Position numbers and translations under genes: made by a program. This document shows, in pieces, positions 9,246-19,274 of a DNA stretch of 64,000 nucleotides; position 1 is the first letter of the stretch; each line of letters starts with the position of its first letter. Location of the stretch: positions 1 through 64,000 of the forward strand of contig CACDVH010000008.1 of assembly GCA_902556205.1 (NCBI GenBank), read 5' to 3'. Source of the DNA: an uncultured Gammaproteobacteria bacterium (GTDB lineage Bacteria; Pseudomonadota; Gammaproteobacteria; PS1; Pseudothioglobaceae). The notes below the pieces were generated by a model, which saw nothing but the letters and a program-made list of their open reading frames with translations, did not search any database and was not told the origin of the DNA.

Positions 9246-10116
9246 TTAGAATTTTGATAACTAAATCATTAAAGCTCATGTTAGATGCCTTTGCTGCCAT
9301 TGGGACTAGTGAGTGAGAAGTCATTCCAGGAACTGTATTGATTTCCAAAAGAAAAGGGTTTCTGTCTTTATCTAGAATGAAGTCAACACGTCCCCAGCCA
9401 GAAGCGCCTGTTAAATTGAATGCTTCCAGTGCTATATTTTGAAGGTTAAGCTCTTGCTGACTAGTTAAATCTGAAGGGCAAAGGTATTGAGTTTTACTAC
9501 TAAAGTATTTTGAATGATAATCATAAATATCATGATCGGAGGTTATCTTGATGCTTGGAAGAGCATTATTATTTAATATTGAAACAGTATATTCATCACC
9601 ATCAATCCACTGCTCAACTAATGCTTGATTGCCGTATTTAAAAGCTTCCTCGAGAGCGGAATCAAGTTCTGATTCGTTTTTTACTTGAGTGATTCCAATA
9701 CTAGAACCTTCTAGGGTTGGCTTGACTGCCCACGGTAATGGAAAAGAAATAGATTCCAGAGTATCTCCTTTTGTTACAACGATTGACTCAGAGATGGGCA
9801 GACTATGTTTTTTCCACAAATCTTTTGTTATAGCTTTATCCATACATAAAGCTGATGATTTTGCATTTGAGCCTGTAAATGGAATATTTTTTTTATTGAG
9901 CTCAGATTGTATAAATCCATCTTCACCTCCTCTGCCATGAAGCACAATAAATGCCTTATTAAACTTCATCTTCCAGAGCTCATCAAGATTTTTATCATTC
10001 AAATCAAATGAAAAGCAGTCAATTTTGCTGTCAATAAGAGCCTGGTAAACAGCATTCCCACTCAGAAGAGATATTTCTCTTTCGGCAGAGTAACCCCCCA
10101 TTAAAACAGCAATCAT
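9238..10116 (-). CDS. ddlB: D-alanine--D-alanine ligase
   Basis: MGGYSAEREISLLSGNAV, VLHGRGGEDGFIQ, FLLEINTVPGMTSHSLVP. Confidence 0.97.
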   Translation of the reverse strand: MIAVLMGGYSAEREISLLSGNAVYQALIDSKIDCFSFDLNDKNLDELWKMKFNKAFIVLHGRGGEDGFIQSELNKKNIPFTGSNAKSSALCMDKAITKDLWKKHSLPISESIVVTKGDTLESISFPLPWAVKPTLEGSSIGITQVKNESELDSALEEAFKYGNQALVEQWIDGDEYTVSILNNNALPSIKITSDHDIYDYHSKYFSSKTQYLCPSDLTSQQELNLQNIALEAFNLTGASGWGRVDFILDKDRNPFLLEINTVPGMTSHSLVPMAAKASNMSFNDLVIKILNG

Positions 10117-10946
10117 ATAATTATTATTTCGGTTTCGAGTTCTATGTTGAATTTTTGCTTAATTGTATCTTGAATATGAGCTATCAATTTTTCAATATCC
10201 ATCGCAGTAGCATTATTCTGATTGATAATATAGTTGGCATGCTTTTCAGAAACGCAAGCTCCTCCAATACAATAACCTTTTAGTCCACTCGACTCAATCA
10301 GTTGTGCGGCAAAGTGATTCTTTGGATTCTTAAACACACTGCCACAACTTGGCAGTCCAATAGGTTGAGTAGAGTTTCTCTTTTTGAGAAGTTCACCTAC
10401 ATTATCATTTTGTTTTTCAAGGTTAAAATTAAAAACAGCACTGACAAAAAATTCATTACTGTTCTTGTGAACAGTAGATCGATATGAGATTTCAAAATCA
10501 CCAGGGAATCTATCTTGAATTTCACCTGAAAAATTCATTGTTTTGACAGACACGACATATTTCCAAATTTCAGAACCAAATGCACCGGCATTCATTGCAA
10601 GTGCTCCACCAACTGATCCAGGTATTGCGCTGAGGAATTCAGCACCATACTGAAAATTAGCTAAAGCAAACCTTGATAGCTTAGCTAGAGAAGTTCCAGC
10701 GCCGGATTCAATAGAGTTATCAGAAATAGTCAGTTCTTTTAAATTTTTCGTATGAACTGTAACGCCTTTAAAGCCCTTATCGCGAACCAAAAGATTACTT
10801 CCTAAGCCAACCATAAGGATTGGTTTTGTATTACTTTTTAAAAAGGTTGAAAGCTCTTGTATGTCAACGGGTTGAAAAAATTGACTTGTCTCTCCTCCAG
10901 ATCTCAGAGAACAGTGTTTTGACATTGGCTCATTATATTTCAGCAT
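10113..10946 (-). CDS. murB: UDP-N-acetylenolpyruvoylglucosamine reductase
   Basis: GLGSNLLVRDKGFKG, IPGSVGGALAMNAGAFG, PSCGSVFKNP. Confidence 0.97.
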   Translation of the reverse strand: MLKYNEPMSKHCSLRSGGETSQFFQPVDIQELSTFLKSNTKPILMVGLGSNLLVRDKGFKGVTVHTKNLKELTISDNSIESGAGTSLAKLSRFALANFQYGAEFLSAIPGSVGGALAMNAGAFGSEIWKYVVSVKTMNFSGEIQDRFPGDFEISYRSTVHKNSNEFFVSAVFNFNLEKQNDNVGELLKKRNSTQPIGLPSCGSVFKNPKNHFAAQLIESSGLKGYCIGGACVSEKHANYIINQNNATAMDIEKLIAHIQDTIKQKFNIELETEIIII

Positions 10947-10955
10947 TCGACCCCC

Positions 10956-12365
10956 TCAACAAAAATGCTCTTTAAGTTGATGTGGAATTTTGTTTACATC
11001 ACCCGCACCAAGGGTAAGAATCACGTCATTTTCTAAACTAATATTCGGAATTATTTCAATGATTTCAGCAATATCTTTAGCAACAATAGGGTCTATCGAA
11101 CTCCTTCTTCTTATTGAATCAGCAAGTGTTGATGAACTTATTGTATTAATTGGCGCTTCATTGGCTGAATATATATTGAGCAGTATCAGTGCATCAACCT
11201 TAGATAGACTGCTTACAAATTCATTAAAAAGATCCCTTGTTCGAGAGTATCGATGAGGCTGGAAAATAACAACAAGTCTTTTCTCTGGAAAAGTATTTCT
11301 TAGCGTGCTAAAAACTTCTGAAATTTCATTTGGATGATGTCCATAATCATCAAATAAAGGAATATTTTGATTATTAATGGTAAGTTCCTGATGATAATCT
11401 AGTCTTCGAGATACTCCACTGAAATGAGACAGGGCTTTTTGTATATCTTTAATACTAATATCAAGCTCTAATGAAACACTAATTGCTGCCAGTGCATTTA
11501 AAATATTATGTTTGCCAATTAAATTGAGAGAAACTGGAAAGCTTTTTTGATATTTTTTACAACTTACATCGAACATCATTTTCATTTTGTCTTGCGCAAT
11601 ATTTGAGGCCTTTACATCTGCTTCGTTGTCAAAGCCATAACTAAGGACCGGTCTATGAATCTTTTTTAGAATATCTTGGACTCCCTTATCATCAGTACAG
11701 GCAACGCAAATCCCATAGAATGGAAGATTTGATGTAAAGTTAATAAAAGTTTCTGTCAATTTGGCGTAGTTATGATTGTAGGTTTCCATATGATCTTCAT
11801 CTATATTGGTGATTACGCTTAACATAGGTTGAAGATGAAGAAATGAGGCATCACTCTCATCAGCCTCGGCAATTAGATAGTCACTCTTGCCTAATTTTGC
11901 ATTCATCCCAGTTGCATTGATAATTCCACCAATGATATAGGTGGGATCAAGTTTTGCCTCACTCATAATATGAACGATAAGGCTAGTGGTAGTTGTTTTG
12001 CCATGGGTGCCAGAGACCGCAATCCCAAATCGAAACCGCATCAATTCTCCTAACATTTCTGCTCTTGGTACTATTAATAATTTCTGATGCCGTGCTTCCT
12101 GAAGTTCTGGATTATTTTTGTTAATTGCTGAGGAGACTACGACAGCCTGTTTACCAATTACATTTTCAGCTTTTTGTGAATAGTGGATGGTACAGCCAAG
12201 TTTTTCAAGTTTTTCTGTCGTAGTGCTAGATTGAATGTCAGACCCTGATATCTCATAACCTAAATTAACAAGCACTTCAGCGATGCCGCTCATACCTGAG
12301 CCACCAATACCTATGAAGTGGATTTTTTTAATCTTTGATCGAGTTGGGTTATCTATTAGAGTCAT
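10956..12365 (-). CDS. murC: UDP-N-acetylmuramate--L-alanine ligase
   Basis: IHFIGIGGSGMSGIAEVL, GTHGKTTTTSL, DDYGHHPNEI, FQPHRYSRT. Confidence 0.98.
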   Translation of the reverse strand: MTLIDNPTRSKIKKIHFIGIGGSGMSGIAEVLVNLGYEISGSDIQSSTTTEKLEKLGCTIHYSQKAENVIGKQAVVVSSAINKNNPELQEARHQKLLIVPRAEMLGELMRFRFGIAVSGTHGKTTTTSLIVHIMSEAKLDPTYIIGGIINATGMNAKLGKSDYLIAEADESDASFLHLQPMLSVITNIDEDHMETYNHNYAKLTETFINFTSNLPFYGICVACTDDKGVQDILKKIHRPVLSYGFDNEADVKASNIAQDKMKMMFDVSCKKYQKSFPVSLNLIGKHNILNALAAISVSLELDISIKDIQKALSHFSGVSRRLDYHQELTINNQNIPLFDDYGHHPNEISEVFSTLRNTFPEKRLVVIFQPHRYSRTRDLFNEFVSSLSKVDALILLNIYSANEAPINTISSSTLADSIRRRSSIDPIVAKDIAEIIEIIPNISLENDVILTLGAGDVNKIPHQLKEHFC

Positions 12366-12838
12366 GATTTTATTACTGTGATTATGGTGATTACTTGAAT
12401 GCCTTCCCCCCTTCCAAATGCAGTTAAATCTTCACCGGTAGTTGCGGTAATTCCAATATCAGAGATATTAATTTTACAAATTTGGGCAATATTCTCTTTC
12501 ATGGCGTCAATTTGAGGGGATATTTTTGGTACTTGACACTCAATGGCAATTGCGATGTGATTTATTTTCCATTCTCCCAAATCATTAAGAGCAAGATTCA
12601 AATATTCACTACTATCTTTATGACCTTTTTGTGCAAGCTGGTCTGCAACAGTGCCAAGAATATTGATTCCAGTCACACTTGAAATTGAATTAGTTATTGA
12701 GTGAAAAACTACATCAGCATCACTATTTCCCTCTAATCCAAATGGATGCGTAAATTCAATACCAGCAAGCAATAATGGCTTTCCATTCTCTTTTTCAAAT
12801 CGGTGAGAGTCTTGGCCAATACCGGTTTTAATATTCAT
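12362..12838 (-). CDS. ispF: 2-C-methyl-D-erythritol 2,4-cyclodiphosphate synthase
   Basis: GIGQDSHRF, GNSDADVVFHSI, ATTGEDLTAFGRGEGI. Confidence 0.97.
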   Translation of the reverse strand: MNIKTGIGQDSHRFEKENGKPLLLAGIEFTHPFGLEGNSDADVVFHSITNSISSVTGINILGTVADQLAQKGHKDSSEYLNLALNDLGEWKINHIAIAIECQVPKISPQIDAMKENIAQICKINISDIGITATTGEDLTAFGRGEGIQVITIITVIKS

Positions 12839-13533
12839 AATTGTTTTAAAAAATAATTAGCTAAATCTATATCTTTTTGAGTCGTAATTTTAATGTTACT
12901 CGATGATCCATCAACAATTCTAATTGAATATCCGAGGCGTTCAACTGCCTCAGATTCATCAGTAATATGAAGATTGCGTTCAACCGCTTTTTCAAGCGCC
13001 TCCTTCAAAATATCATATCTAAACATTTGAGGAGTCTGTGCTAAGTGAAGTTTTTGTCTATCAATTGTTAAAATAAGTCCATTATTGTTTTTTTGTTTAA
13101 CTGTATCAAATACTCTAGTTGAAAGTATGCCACCCACTTGATCATCTGCAACCTCATCAATAAGCTTAATAACATCTTCTTTTTTAATGCAGGGTCTTAC
13201 AGCATCATGAATCAATACCCAGTCACTTGGTTTTGCAGTTTGATCTAGGGCACTTAATGCATTAAAAACAGAATTAAATCTTTCTTTGCCGCCGCTTGCA
13301 ATTGAAATCAGCCTGGAGTCCTTTGCAAACTGGGAAGATTTAAAGTGAGTGTCTTTTTTGTCTAAAACAACAACAAATCCTGAGATTATTTCATTGGATA
13401 ACATAACTTCAAGGGATTGATCAAGAATGGTTAAGTCATTCCCAAGCTTTATATATTGTTTTGGGATCCTGGAATTCATCCGTTGGCCAATTCCACTTGC
13501 TGGAACGACTAGAAAATATTTATCCTTTTTCAT
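12835..13533 (-). CDS. ispD: 2-C-methyl-D-erythritol 4-phosphate cytidylyltransferase
   Basis: VPASGIGQRMNSRIPKQYIKLG, VLIHDAVRPCI, AQTPQMFRYDIL, TDESEAVERLG. Confidence 0.97.
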   Translation of the reverse strand: MKKDKYFLVVPASGIGQRMNSRIPKQYIKLGNDLTILDQSLEVMLSNEIISGFVVVLDKKDTHFKSSQFAKDSRLISIASGGKERFNSVFNALSALDQTAKPSDWVLIHDAVRPCIKKEDVIKLIDEVADDQVGGILSTRVFDTVKQKNNNGLILTIDRQKLHLAQTPQMFRYDILKEALEKAVERNLHITDESEAVERLGYSIRIVDGSSSNIKITTQKDIDLANYFLKQL

Positions 13534-13576
13534 ATTTAAGAGGGTGCGCCCAGGTTATTTTGATCAATTCACTCAA

Positions 13577-13936
13577 TTATAATGTAGCCTTGTCATTTTC
13601 TGTTAATGCTTCTGTCTCAACTATCCTATTCACTTTAAAAAAATATTCTCCCTCTTTAATTAATCCATACTTAAATCTTGCTTTAGATTCGATTAAATTT
13701 AAATCTTCTTCCGTGAAGCCTTGAATCTTACTTTCAAGAATTATATTTTCATTAGCTAAATTGACATTATTTTCCTTAATCATATCGATTGATCTTTCTC
13801 TTTCGAGAACAACATAAGGAAAATTATTTTCAAAAATATTTTGCTTAACTAATGCAATCAATACAATAATCAAAGCTATAGTGATTTTGTTCCTGTAGAT
13901 AAAACTAGCTAATCCTGTTTGTTTTATAGTCTTCAA
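13577..13936 (-). CDS. ftsB: septum formation initiator FtsB-like protein
   Basis: short single-TM coiled coil with LIESKARFKYGLIKEGEYFF; adjacent to ispD as is common in Gammaproteobacteria. Confidence 0.75.
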   Translation of the reverse strand: MKTIKQTGLASFIYRNKITIALIIVLIALVKQNIFENNFPYVVLERERSIDMIKENNVNLANENIILESKIQGFTEEDLNLIESKARFKYGLIKEGEYFFKVNRIVETEALTENDKATL

Positions 13937-13969
13937 AATTAAATTAGTATGAAATGATTACGCGTCATA

Positions 13970-14374
13970 TTATTTGTAGATAGAGCTCAGGTATGTTTTA
14001 GAATAGTAGTCATGAATTGGCAATCTATTTTTATTAAGAAATTGAAAGATTATTCCAAGTCCGACAAGAGATATTAGAGCCAAAGAAAAGCGAATGAAGG
14101 ATTGTTTGAAAGTTATATTGTCTCCATTTTTTTGAATAATTTCAAATTTCCAGGCTCGCATTCCAAGGGTTTGCTTGCCTTTAACCCAAGATATTGAAAA
14201 ATAAAGAAAAATTGCGGGAAGTGTTACCAAAAAAAAGAAAAAACTATTTGTAATTGGTTCTTTATTATTGACAAGAATCACTACACCTGCAACAAAGAAA
14301 ACAAACGAAAATACTAGGAAAAAATCATAGCTTATAGAGCCAATTCTCCTTAACAGTGTTACATCAGATTTCAT
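13970..14374 (-). CDS. RDD family membrane protein
   Basis: LRRIGSISYDFFLVF, WVKGKQTLGMRAWKFEI, N-K-N-R-LPIHDYYSKTYL. Confidence 0.88.
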   Translation of the reverse strand: MKSDVTLLRRIGSISYDFFLVFSFVFFVAGVVILVNNKEPITNSFFFFLVTLPAIFLYFSISWVKGKQTLGMRAWKFEIIQKNGDNITFKQSFIRFSLALISLVGLGIIFQFLNKNRLPIHDYYSKTYLSSIYK

Positions 14375-14399
14375 ATTTGAATTATTTAAAATATATCTT

Positions 14400-15665
14400 T
14401 TAATTATCCTCTTTCTTAATCACTTTTGAAGTAACTTTGCCATCATGAAATTTACTAAAAATTAAGTCATCGGCCTTTATTTTTTTAATTGATGTAATGA
14501 TTTTTCCTTCTTCATTTTGAGTAATTGTATAGCCTCTAGATAGAGTATTAAGAGGGGATAACAGGTTAAGTGAATTTCCATAATTAGTTAAGTCATTCTG
14601 ATTCATTTTAATAAAGTTTTTTGATAGAGCTTTTAATTGAGAAAACAAATGCTTTAGCTGTTCTTTGTGGTCATCAACAACTGATTTGTTGAGTTTTAAT
14701 AATCTTAATTCGTATTCATCAAGTTTTTGAGCGTTAAGAAGAAGTTGTTGGCTTGGATCAATAATTTTAAGTTTGAGAAGTGTTAGTGCAGTTTTCCTTG
14801 ATTCAATAGATTGTTTTATTGAGTCATAAAGATATTGTTTGAGTTTTGAGGCATTGTATAGAATTGTATTAATATCAGGAGTTGCTGATACAGCTGCAGC
14901 AGAAGGAGTGGGCGCTCTAAGGTCTGATACGAAGTCTGCTATGGTTGTATCAGTTTCATGCCCTATGGAGCTAATGATAGGTGTTGAGCATCTATGTATC
15001 TCTCTTGCAAGGTCTTCTTCATTAAATGCCCATAGGTCCTCTAGTGAGCCTCCCCCTCTCGCAATGATGATGACGTCACAATTCTTAGATTGATCTGCTG
15101 CTTTAAGGGCTTTAATAATTTTTTTGTGCGCATTTTCGCCTTGCACTATAGTGTCATAAAGCATTATCTTTGCGAATGGGTAACGTAATTTTAATACTTT
15201 GATAATATCTCTAATTACTGCACCTGTTGCCGATGAAACAACTCCAATTGTATTGGGGAATGAAGGGATTTCTTTTTTATTTTCTGAATCAAAAAGACCT
15301 TCAATTCTTAACTTGTTTTTTAACTGATCAAATGCCAGCTGAAGATTTCCAATCCCAGCAGGCTCCATCTGCTGAATTATGAGTTGAAAATCACCCCTTT
15401 GAGGGTAGAGCGTAGTTGCCCCTCTAATGATGACAGACATGCCATTCTCAGGAGAAAATTGTATTTTTCTTTGATTCAGTCTAAAAAAAGCACACCTTAC
15501 TTGACCATTTTTATCCTTGAGAGTGAAATACCAGTGCCCAGAAGATGGCTTTGATAGGTTAGAGATTTCTCCTTGAACAAAGCACTGGGGTATGTTTTTC
15601 TCAATTGCGTTTTTACAAAGCTTTATATAGTCAGAGACTGAATAGATTTCCTCAATATTAAACAT
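14400..15665 (-). CDS. xseA: exodeoxyribonuclease VII large subunit
   Basis: VQGEISNLSKPSSGHWYFTLKD, VVSSATGAVIRDI, IIARGGGSLEDLWAFNEE, SSIGHETDTTIADFVSDLRAPTPSAAA. Confidence 0.98.
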   Translation of the reverse strand: MFNIEEIYSVSDYIKLCKNAIEKNIPQCFVQGEISNLSKPSSGHWYFTLKDKNGQVRCAFFRLNQRKIQFSPENGMSVIIRGATTLYPQRGDFQLIIQQMEPAGIGNLQLAFDQLKNKLRIEGLFDSENKKEIPSFPNTIGVVSSATGAVIRDIIKVLKLRYPFAKIMLYDTIVQGENAHKKIIKALKAADQSKNCDVIIIARGGGSLEDLWAFNEEDLAREIHRCSTPIISSIGHETDTTIADFVSDLRAPTPSAAAVSATPDINTILYNASKLKQYLYDSIKQSIESRKTALTLLKLKIIDPSQQLLLNAQKLDEYELRLLKLNKSVVDDHKEQLKHLFSQLKALSKNFIKMNQNDLTNYGNSLNLLSPLNTLSRGYTITQNEEGKIITSIKKIKADDLIFSKFHDGKVTSKVIKKEDN

Positions 15666-16152
15666 TTGCTTTTAAGTGAACAAATACTGCGCCAGTTCCA
15701 CCCATGTTTTGGGGGCAAGAACAAAAAGCTAGAACATTTGGATGTTGTTTTAAGTAATGAACTACTTGAGATTTCATAATTGAGAGACCACTATCAGAAT
15801 GATATCCCTTTCCATGAATAATTTGAATAAAACGTTTATCCGAATGAAAGTGAATAAAGTCTGATAAAGATCGACATGCTTCTTCTATTTTGTATCCATG
15901 AAGATCAATAGATGGAGTAAAGCCTAAATTGCCTTGTTTCATCTTTTTAAGGGTCTTTGGAGATAGGCCGTCCACATTATGAATAACTTCTTGAGATCCA
16001 GAAATATTTGGCTCATAAAGAAAACTATAATGTTCAAAAGGTTTATCTGAGTTGACTTTTTTAGGGTTATTCCCTTTGGTGCTGTCCTTATCAAGTGGCT
16101 TCTGATGGTCAACAGTTGACCTAAATAATGACTTATCGCTTTCATTAATCAT
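15658..16152 (-). CDS. Smr domain protein
   Basis: SIDLHGYKIEEACRSL, IQIIHGKGYHSDSG, GGTGAVFVHLK. Confidence 0.92.
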   Translation of the reverse strand: MINESDKSLFRSTVDHQKPLDKDSTKGNNPKKVNSDKPFEHYSFLYEPNISGSQEVIHNVDGLSPKTLKKMKQGNLGFTPSIDLHGYKIEEACRSLSDFIHFHSDKRFIQIIHGKGYHSDSGLSIMKSQVVHYLKQHPNVLAFCSCPQNMGGTGAVFVHLKANV

Positions 16153-16176
16153 AGCGTTTAAAACCCTTTAAACATA

Positions 16177-16200
16177 AAAAAACCCTCAGAGAGGGTTTTA
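16177..16200 (-). terminator. rho-independent terminator downstream of rpsT
   Basis: reverse strand TAAAACCCTCTCTGAGGGTTTTTTTA. Confidence 0.85.
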
Positions 16201-16250
16201 TTATAGCAATGATTTAATAATCGAAAAGTGAACCTATAATTGAATCCTAT

Positions 16251-16511
16251 TTATAGGGCTTTAATTTGAGCACTAATGCGAGATTTTTTTCTAGCAGCAA
16301 GATTTTTATGAATTAAACCCTTACTGACCGCTTGATCCATATTTTTCTGCATATCAGCAAAACCACTCGTAGCCTCTTTTTTATCTCCAGCATCAATTGC
16401 ATAAGTCACCTTTTTGATAAAAGTACGAACTTTAGCTCTGATCTGAGAGTTGTGTTTATTACGCTTAACTGCTTGTCTTGCGCGTTTTTTTGAACCTGCT
16501 GAATTAGCCAT
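16251..16511 (-). CDS. rpsT: 30S ribosomal protein S20
   Basis: MANSAGSKKRARQAVKRNKHNSQIRAKVRTFIKKV...KGLIHKNLAARKKSRI. Confidence 0.98.
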   Translation of the reverse strand: MANSAGSKKRARQAVKRNKHNSQIRAKVRTFIKKVTYAIDAGDKKEATSGFADMQKNMDQAVSKGLIHKNLAARKKSRISAQIKAL

Positions 16512-16592
16512 ATAATTAAATTATGCTTAAATTAAGAAAACACGAATTATAGAGTCTCACCTACAATTATGCAAGCATTTAATCTGAATAGA

Positions 16593-17198
16593 TTAATTTG
16601 CAAGCGAATTTAGATGTTGCAGTGTTTTCTTTTTTCCAAATAACAAGTGCCAGGTCTTCCCGCCCTGAGTTTTCCATAGTGAAACTGCTCTAATACCTGC
16701 CAAAAGTAGTGCCCTGATGTGATTGGCGGTATGCTGATTAGACAAATAAATCTGCTCTCCACGAACCATAATCGTAGGGTTAAGGCTTCCCAGTGTATTT
16801 TTATATAGCTCAGCTAGTCGAGCTATGGAGTTGCTATGATATACATCAAAAAACTCCTGCTTGTTAATGAGATTAATTTCCTCTGAAATATGATCCAACA
16901 GTTTGGGTTTTTTCATTAATTTTTTTTCTAAATTAATCAAAGCTGTTGCATAGACCATCACATTGTGCATTTCTATTGTCTTTTTTTCAAGAATAAGTTT
17001 TAAAGAGTCAAAACCAATTTTTAAATCCTCAGGGGATGTAAAAATTTCATCGATAGAGTCACTTGAGCTAATAATACTATTCAAAGTTGCTTTGTTGGTA
17101 TGGCTATCGCACTTGCCAGAAATAGCAAGCTGGTGAACTAAAGCAGACGATTGAAAAATGCTTGCAAGAGCTATAGTTTGTTTCGCTGACTTATTCAT
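16593..17198 (-). CDS. hflD: high frequency lysogenization protein HflD homolog
   Basis: QTIALASIFQSSALVHQLAISGKCD...; IRALLLAGIRAVSLWKTQGGKTWHLLFGKKK; downstream of mnmA. Confidence 0.93.
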   Translation of the reverse strand: MNKSAKQTIALASIFQSSALVHQLAISGKCDSHTNKATLNSIISSSDSIDEIFTSPEDLKIGFDSLKLILEKKTIEMHNVMVYATALINLEKKLMKKPKLLDHISEEINLINKQEFFDVYHSNSIARLAELYKNTLGSLNPTIMVRGEQIYLSNQHTANHIRALLLAGIRAVSLWKTQGGKTWHLLFGKKKTLQHLNSLAN

Positions 17199-18279
17199 TA
17201 TATCTAGATTTAATTACACTCCCACCAAGACATTTATTACCATGATAAAAAACTATGGACTGTCCTGGAGTTATCGCTCTTTGTAACTCTTTAAAGCAAA
17301 CCTTAATCGTTTGGCTTTCACCAACGGTTACAGTACAGTCTTGAGAGGCTTGTCGGTAACGTATTTTAGCACTACATTGAAAGGGCATTTCAGGTTCATC
17401 ATCAATCCAGTGTATATCATCAGCCACTAATGAGTTATGATAAAGCAGATGATGGTCTCCTTGAACCGCAACGATTTGATTAGATTCTGTCAGTTTGTCT
17501 GCTACAAACCAAGGCTCTTGCGAATCGCCGTGTCCTCCGCCTATTTCAAGGCCTTTTCTCTGTCCAATAGTGTAGAAAGGGAGTCCATTATGATGTTTGA
17601 TAAATGAACCATCCTGATCAATGATATCGCCTTTTTCTTTTGGTAGAAATGTCGTCAGGAATTCTGAAAAGGGCCTTTCACCTATAAAACATATACCCGT
17701 TGAGTCTTTTTTCTCTGCAGTAGCAAAGTTGTTATTTCTTGCAATATCTCGAACCTCTTGTTTATCAATTTCTCCAAGAGGAAACAGACTTTGTGACAGC
17801 TGTTCTTGATTAAGCAAATGAAGAAAGTAGCTTTGATCTTTGTTGCCATCGATACCAGCCTTAAGAAAGTATTTTCCATTTTCCTGGCTGATTCTTGCAT
17901 AGTGACCAGTTGCGATCTTAGTTGCACCAAGATCTTTGGCGTAGTCAAGGAATGCTTTAAATTTAATTCTTTGATTACATAGAACGTCAGGATTAGGAGT
18001 GCGTCCTTTCTTATGTTCATCCAGAAAATGTTCAAAAACATCTTCCCAGTATTCGTGAGAAAAATTAACAGTATGAAGTTTAATTCCAAGCTCATCCGCA
18101 ACTTGCTGTGCATCAGCTAAATCCTCAGAAGCGCTGCAATATTCATCTTCGTCATCTTCATCCCAGTTTTTCATGAATAAAGCTTCAACTTTATAGCCTT
18201 GTCTAAGAAGCAGATAGGCAGCAACTGAGGAGTCAACTCCCCCAGAGAGGCCAACTATTACTTTAGATTTACTGCTCAT
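17191..18279 (-). CDS. mnmA: tRNA-specific 2-thiouridylase
   Basis: VIVGLSGGVDSSVAAYLL, NPDVLCNQRIKFKAFLDYA, ATGHYARI, STGICFIGER. Confidence 0.98.
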   Translation of the reverse strand: MSSKSKVIVGLSGGVDSSVAAYLLLRQGYKVEALFMKNWDEDDEDEYCSASEDLADAQQVADELGIKLHTVNFSHEYWEDVFEHFLDEHKKGRTPNPDVLCNQRIKFKAFLDYAKDLGATKIATGHYARISQENGKYFLKAGIDGNKDQSYFLHLLNQEQLSQSLFPLGEIDKQEVRDIARNNNFATAEKKDSTGICFIGERPFSEFLTTFLPKEKGDIIDQDGSFIKHHNGLPFYTIGQRKGLEIGGGHGDSQEPWFVADKLTESNQIVAVQGDHHLLYHNSLVADDIHWIDDEPEMPFQCSAKIRYRQASQDCTVTVGESQTIKVCFKELQRAITPGQSIVFYHGNKCLGGSVIKSRYNE

Positions 18280-19193
18280 TTAGCTTTATCGTAAGCACTA
18301 ACAATTTTTTTAACGAGTTGATGTCTTACAACATCAGCCGCATCAAAGTTACAAAAGGCAATATGATCAATATTTTTAAGTATCTTTGCAGCATCAGTTA
18401 GCCCCGATTGACTTGGATTAGGTAAGTCAATTTGAGTAATGTCACCGGTTATTACCATTTTTGAACCAAAACCCATTCTTGTTAAAAACATCTTCATTTG
18501 TGGAATGGTTGTATTTTGAGCTTCATCAAGAATGATGTATGATTCATTAAGTGTTCTACCTCGCATAAATGCTAATGGGGCCACCTCTATCACATGTTTT
18601 TCTATTAATTTATTAACCCTTTCAAAACCAATAAATTCATAAAGAGCATCATAGATAGGTCGAAGATAAGGATCAACTTTTTCACTCAAATCTCCCGGAA
18701 GAAAGCCTAACTTTTCACCTGCTTCTACAGCTGGCCTAACCAATACTATTCTTTTCACATTTGAATTTTCAAGCGCCTCAACCGCTCTTGCAACGGCTAA
18801 GTAAGTTTTGCCTGTACCAGCTGGACCAACGGCGAAAACTGCATCATTTTCTAAAATGGCGTTGACATATTTTTGCTGGTTGCCACTTCTAATATGGATA
18901 TGTTTTTTACTGGTTTTAATTGTGATGGAGGGCGCTTCACCATTTGGACTATTGAGTGATTTAATGCATAAGTCTATATCACTAAATTCAATAGTTTTCT
19001 TGTCTGAAATTAACAAGAGGTCCTGGAGAACAGAGACAGCTTCAGCTGCATTATTTCCCTTAATATTGAAATCAGCACCTTTGTTACTAATGGTTACATC
19101 TAGATTATTTGCAATATTTTCAAGGTTTTTGTCAAGACTACCACAAATGTTTGCAAGTTGTTCTGATCGTTTAATATCTAAAGAAAATTTCAT
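18276..19193 (-). CDS. phoH: PhoH family ATPase
   Basis: VGPAGTGKTYLAVARAVEAL, ILVRPAVEAGEKLGFLPGDL, ILDEAQNTTIPQMKMFLTRMG. Confidence 0.96.
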   Translation of the reverse strand: MKFSLDIKRSEQLANICGSLDKNLENIANNLDVTISNKGADFNIKGNNAAEAVSVLQDLLLISDKKTIEFSDIDLCIKSLNSPNGEAPSITIKTSKKHIHIRSGNQQKYVNAILENDAVFAVGPAGTGKTYLAVARAVEALENSNVKRIVLVRPAVEAGEKLGFLPGDLSEKVDPYLRPIYDALYEFIGFERVNKLIEKHVIEVAPLAFMRGRTLNESYIILDEAQNTTIPQMKMFLTRMGFGSKMVITGDITQIDLPNPSQSGLTDAAKILKNIDHIAFCNFDAADVVRHQLVKKIVSAYDKAK

Positions 19194-19274
19194 GAATTAT
19201 ATTTTACTGAATTAGTTTGAAAACAAATGTCAAGTTGCAAGATTTTGCATGTTAATTAATTTATCATTTAACTC

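Noticed and set aside
18808-19215. 135-aa plus-strand ORF
   Set aside because: Antisense shadow of phoH; no recognisable domain.
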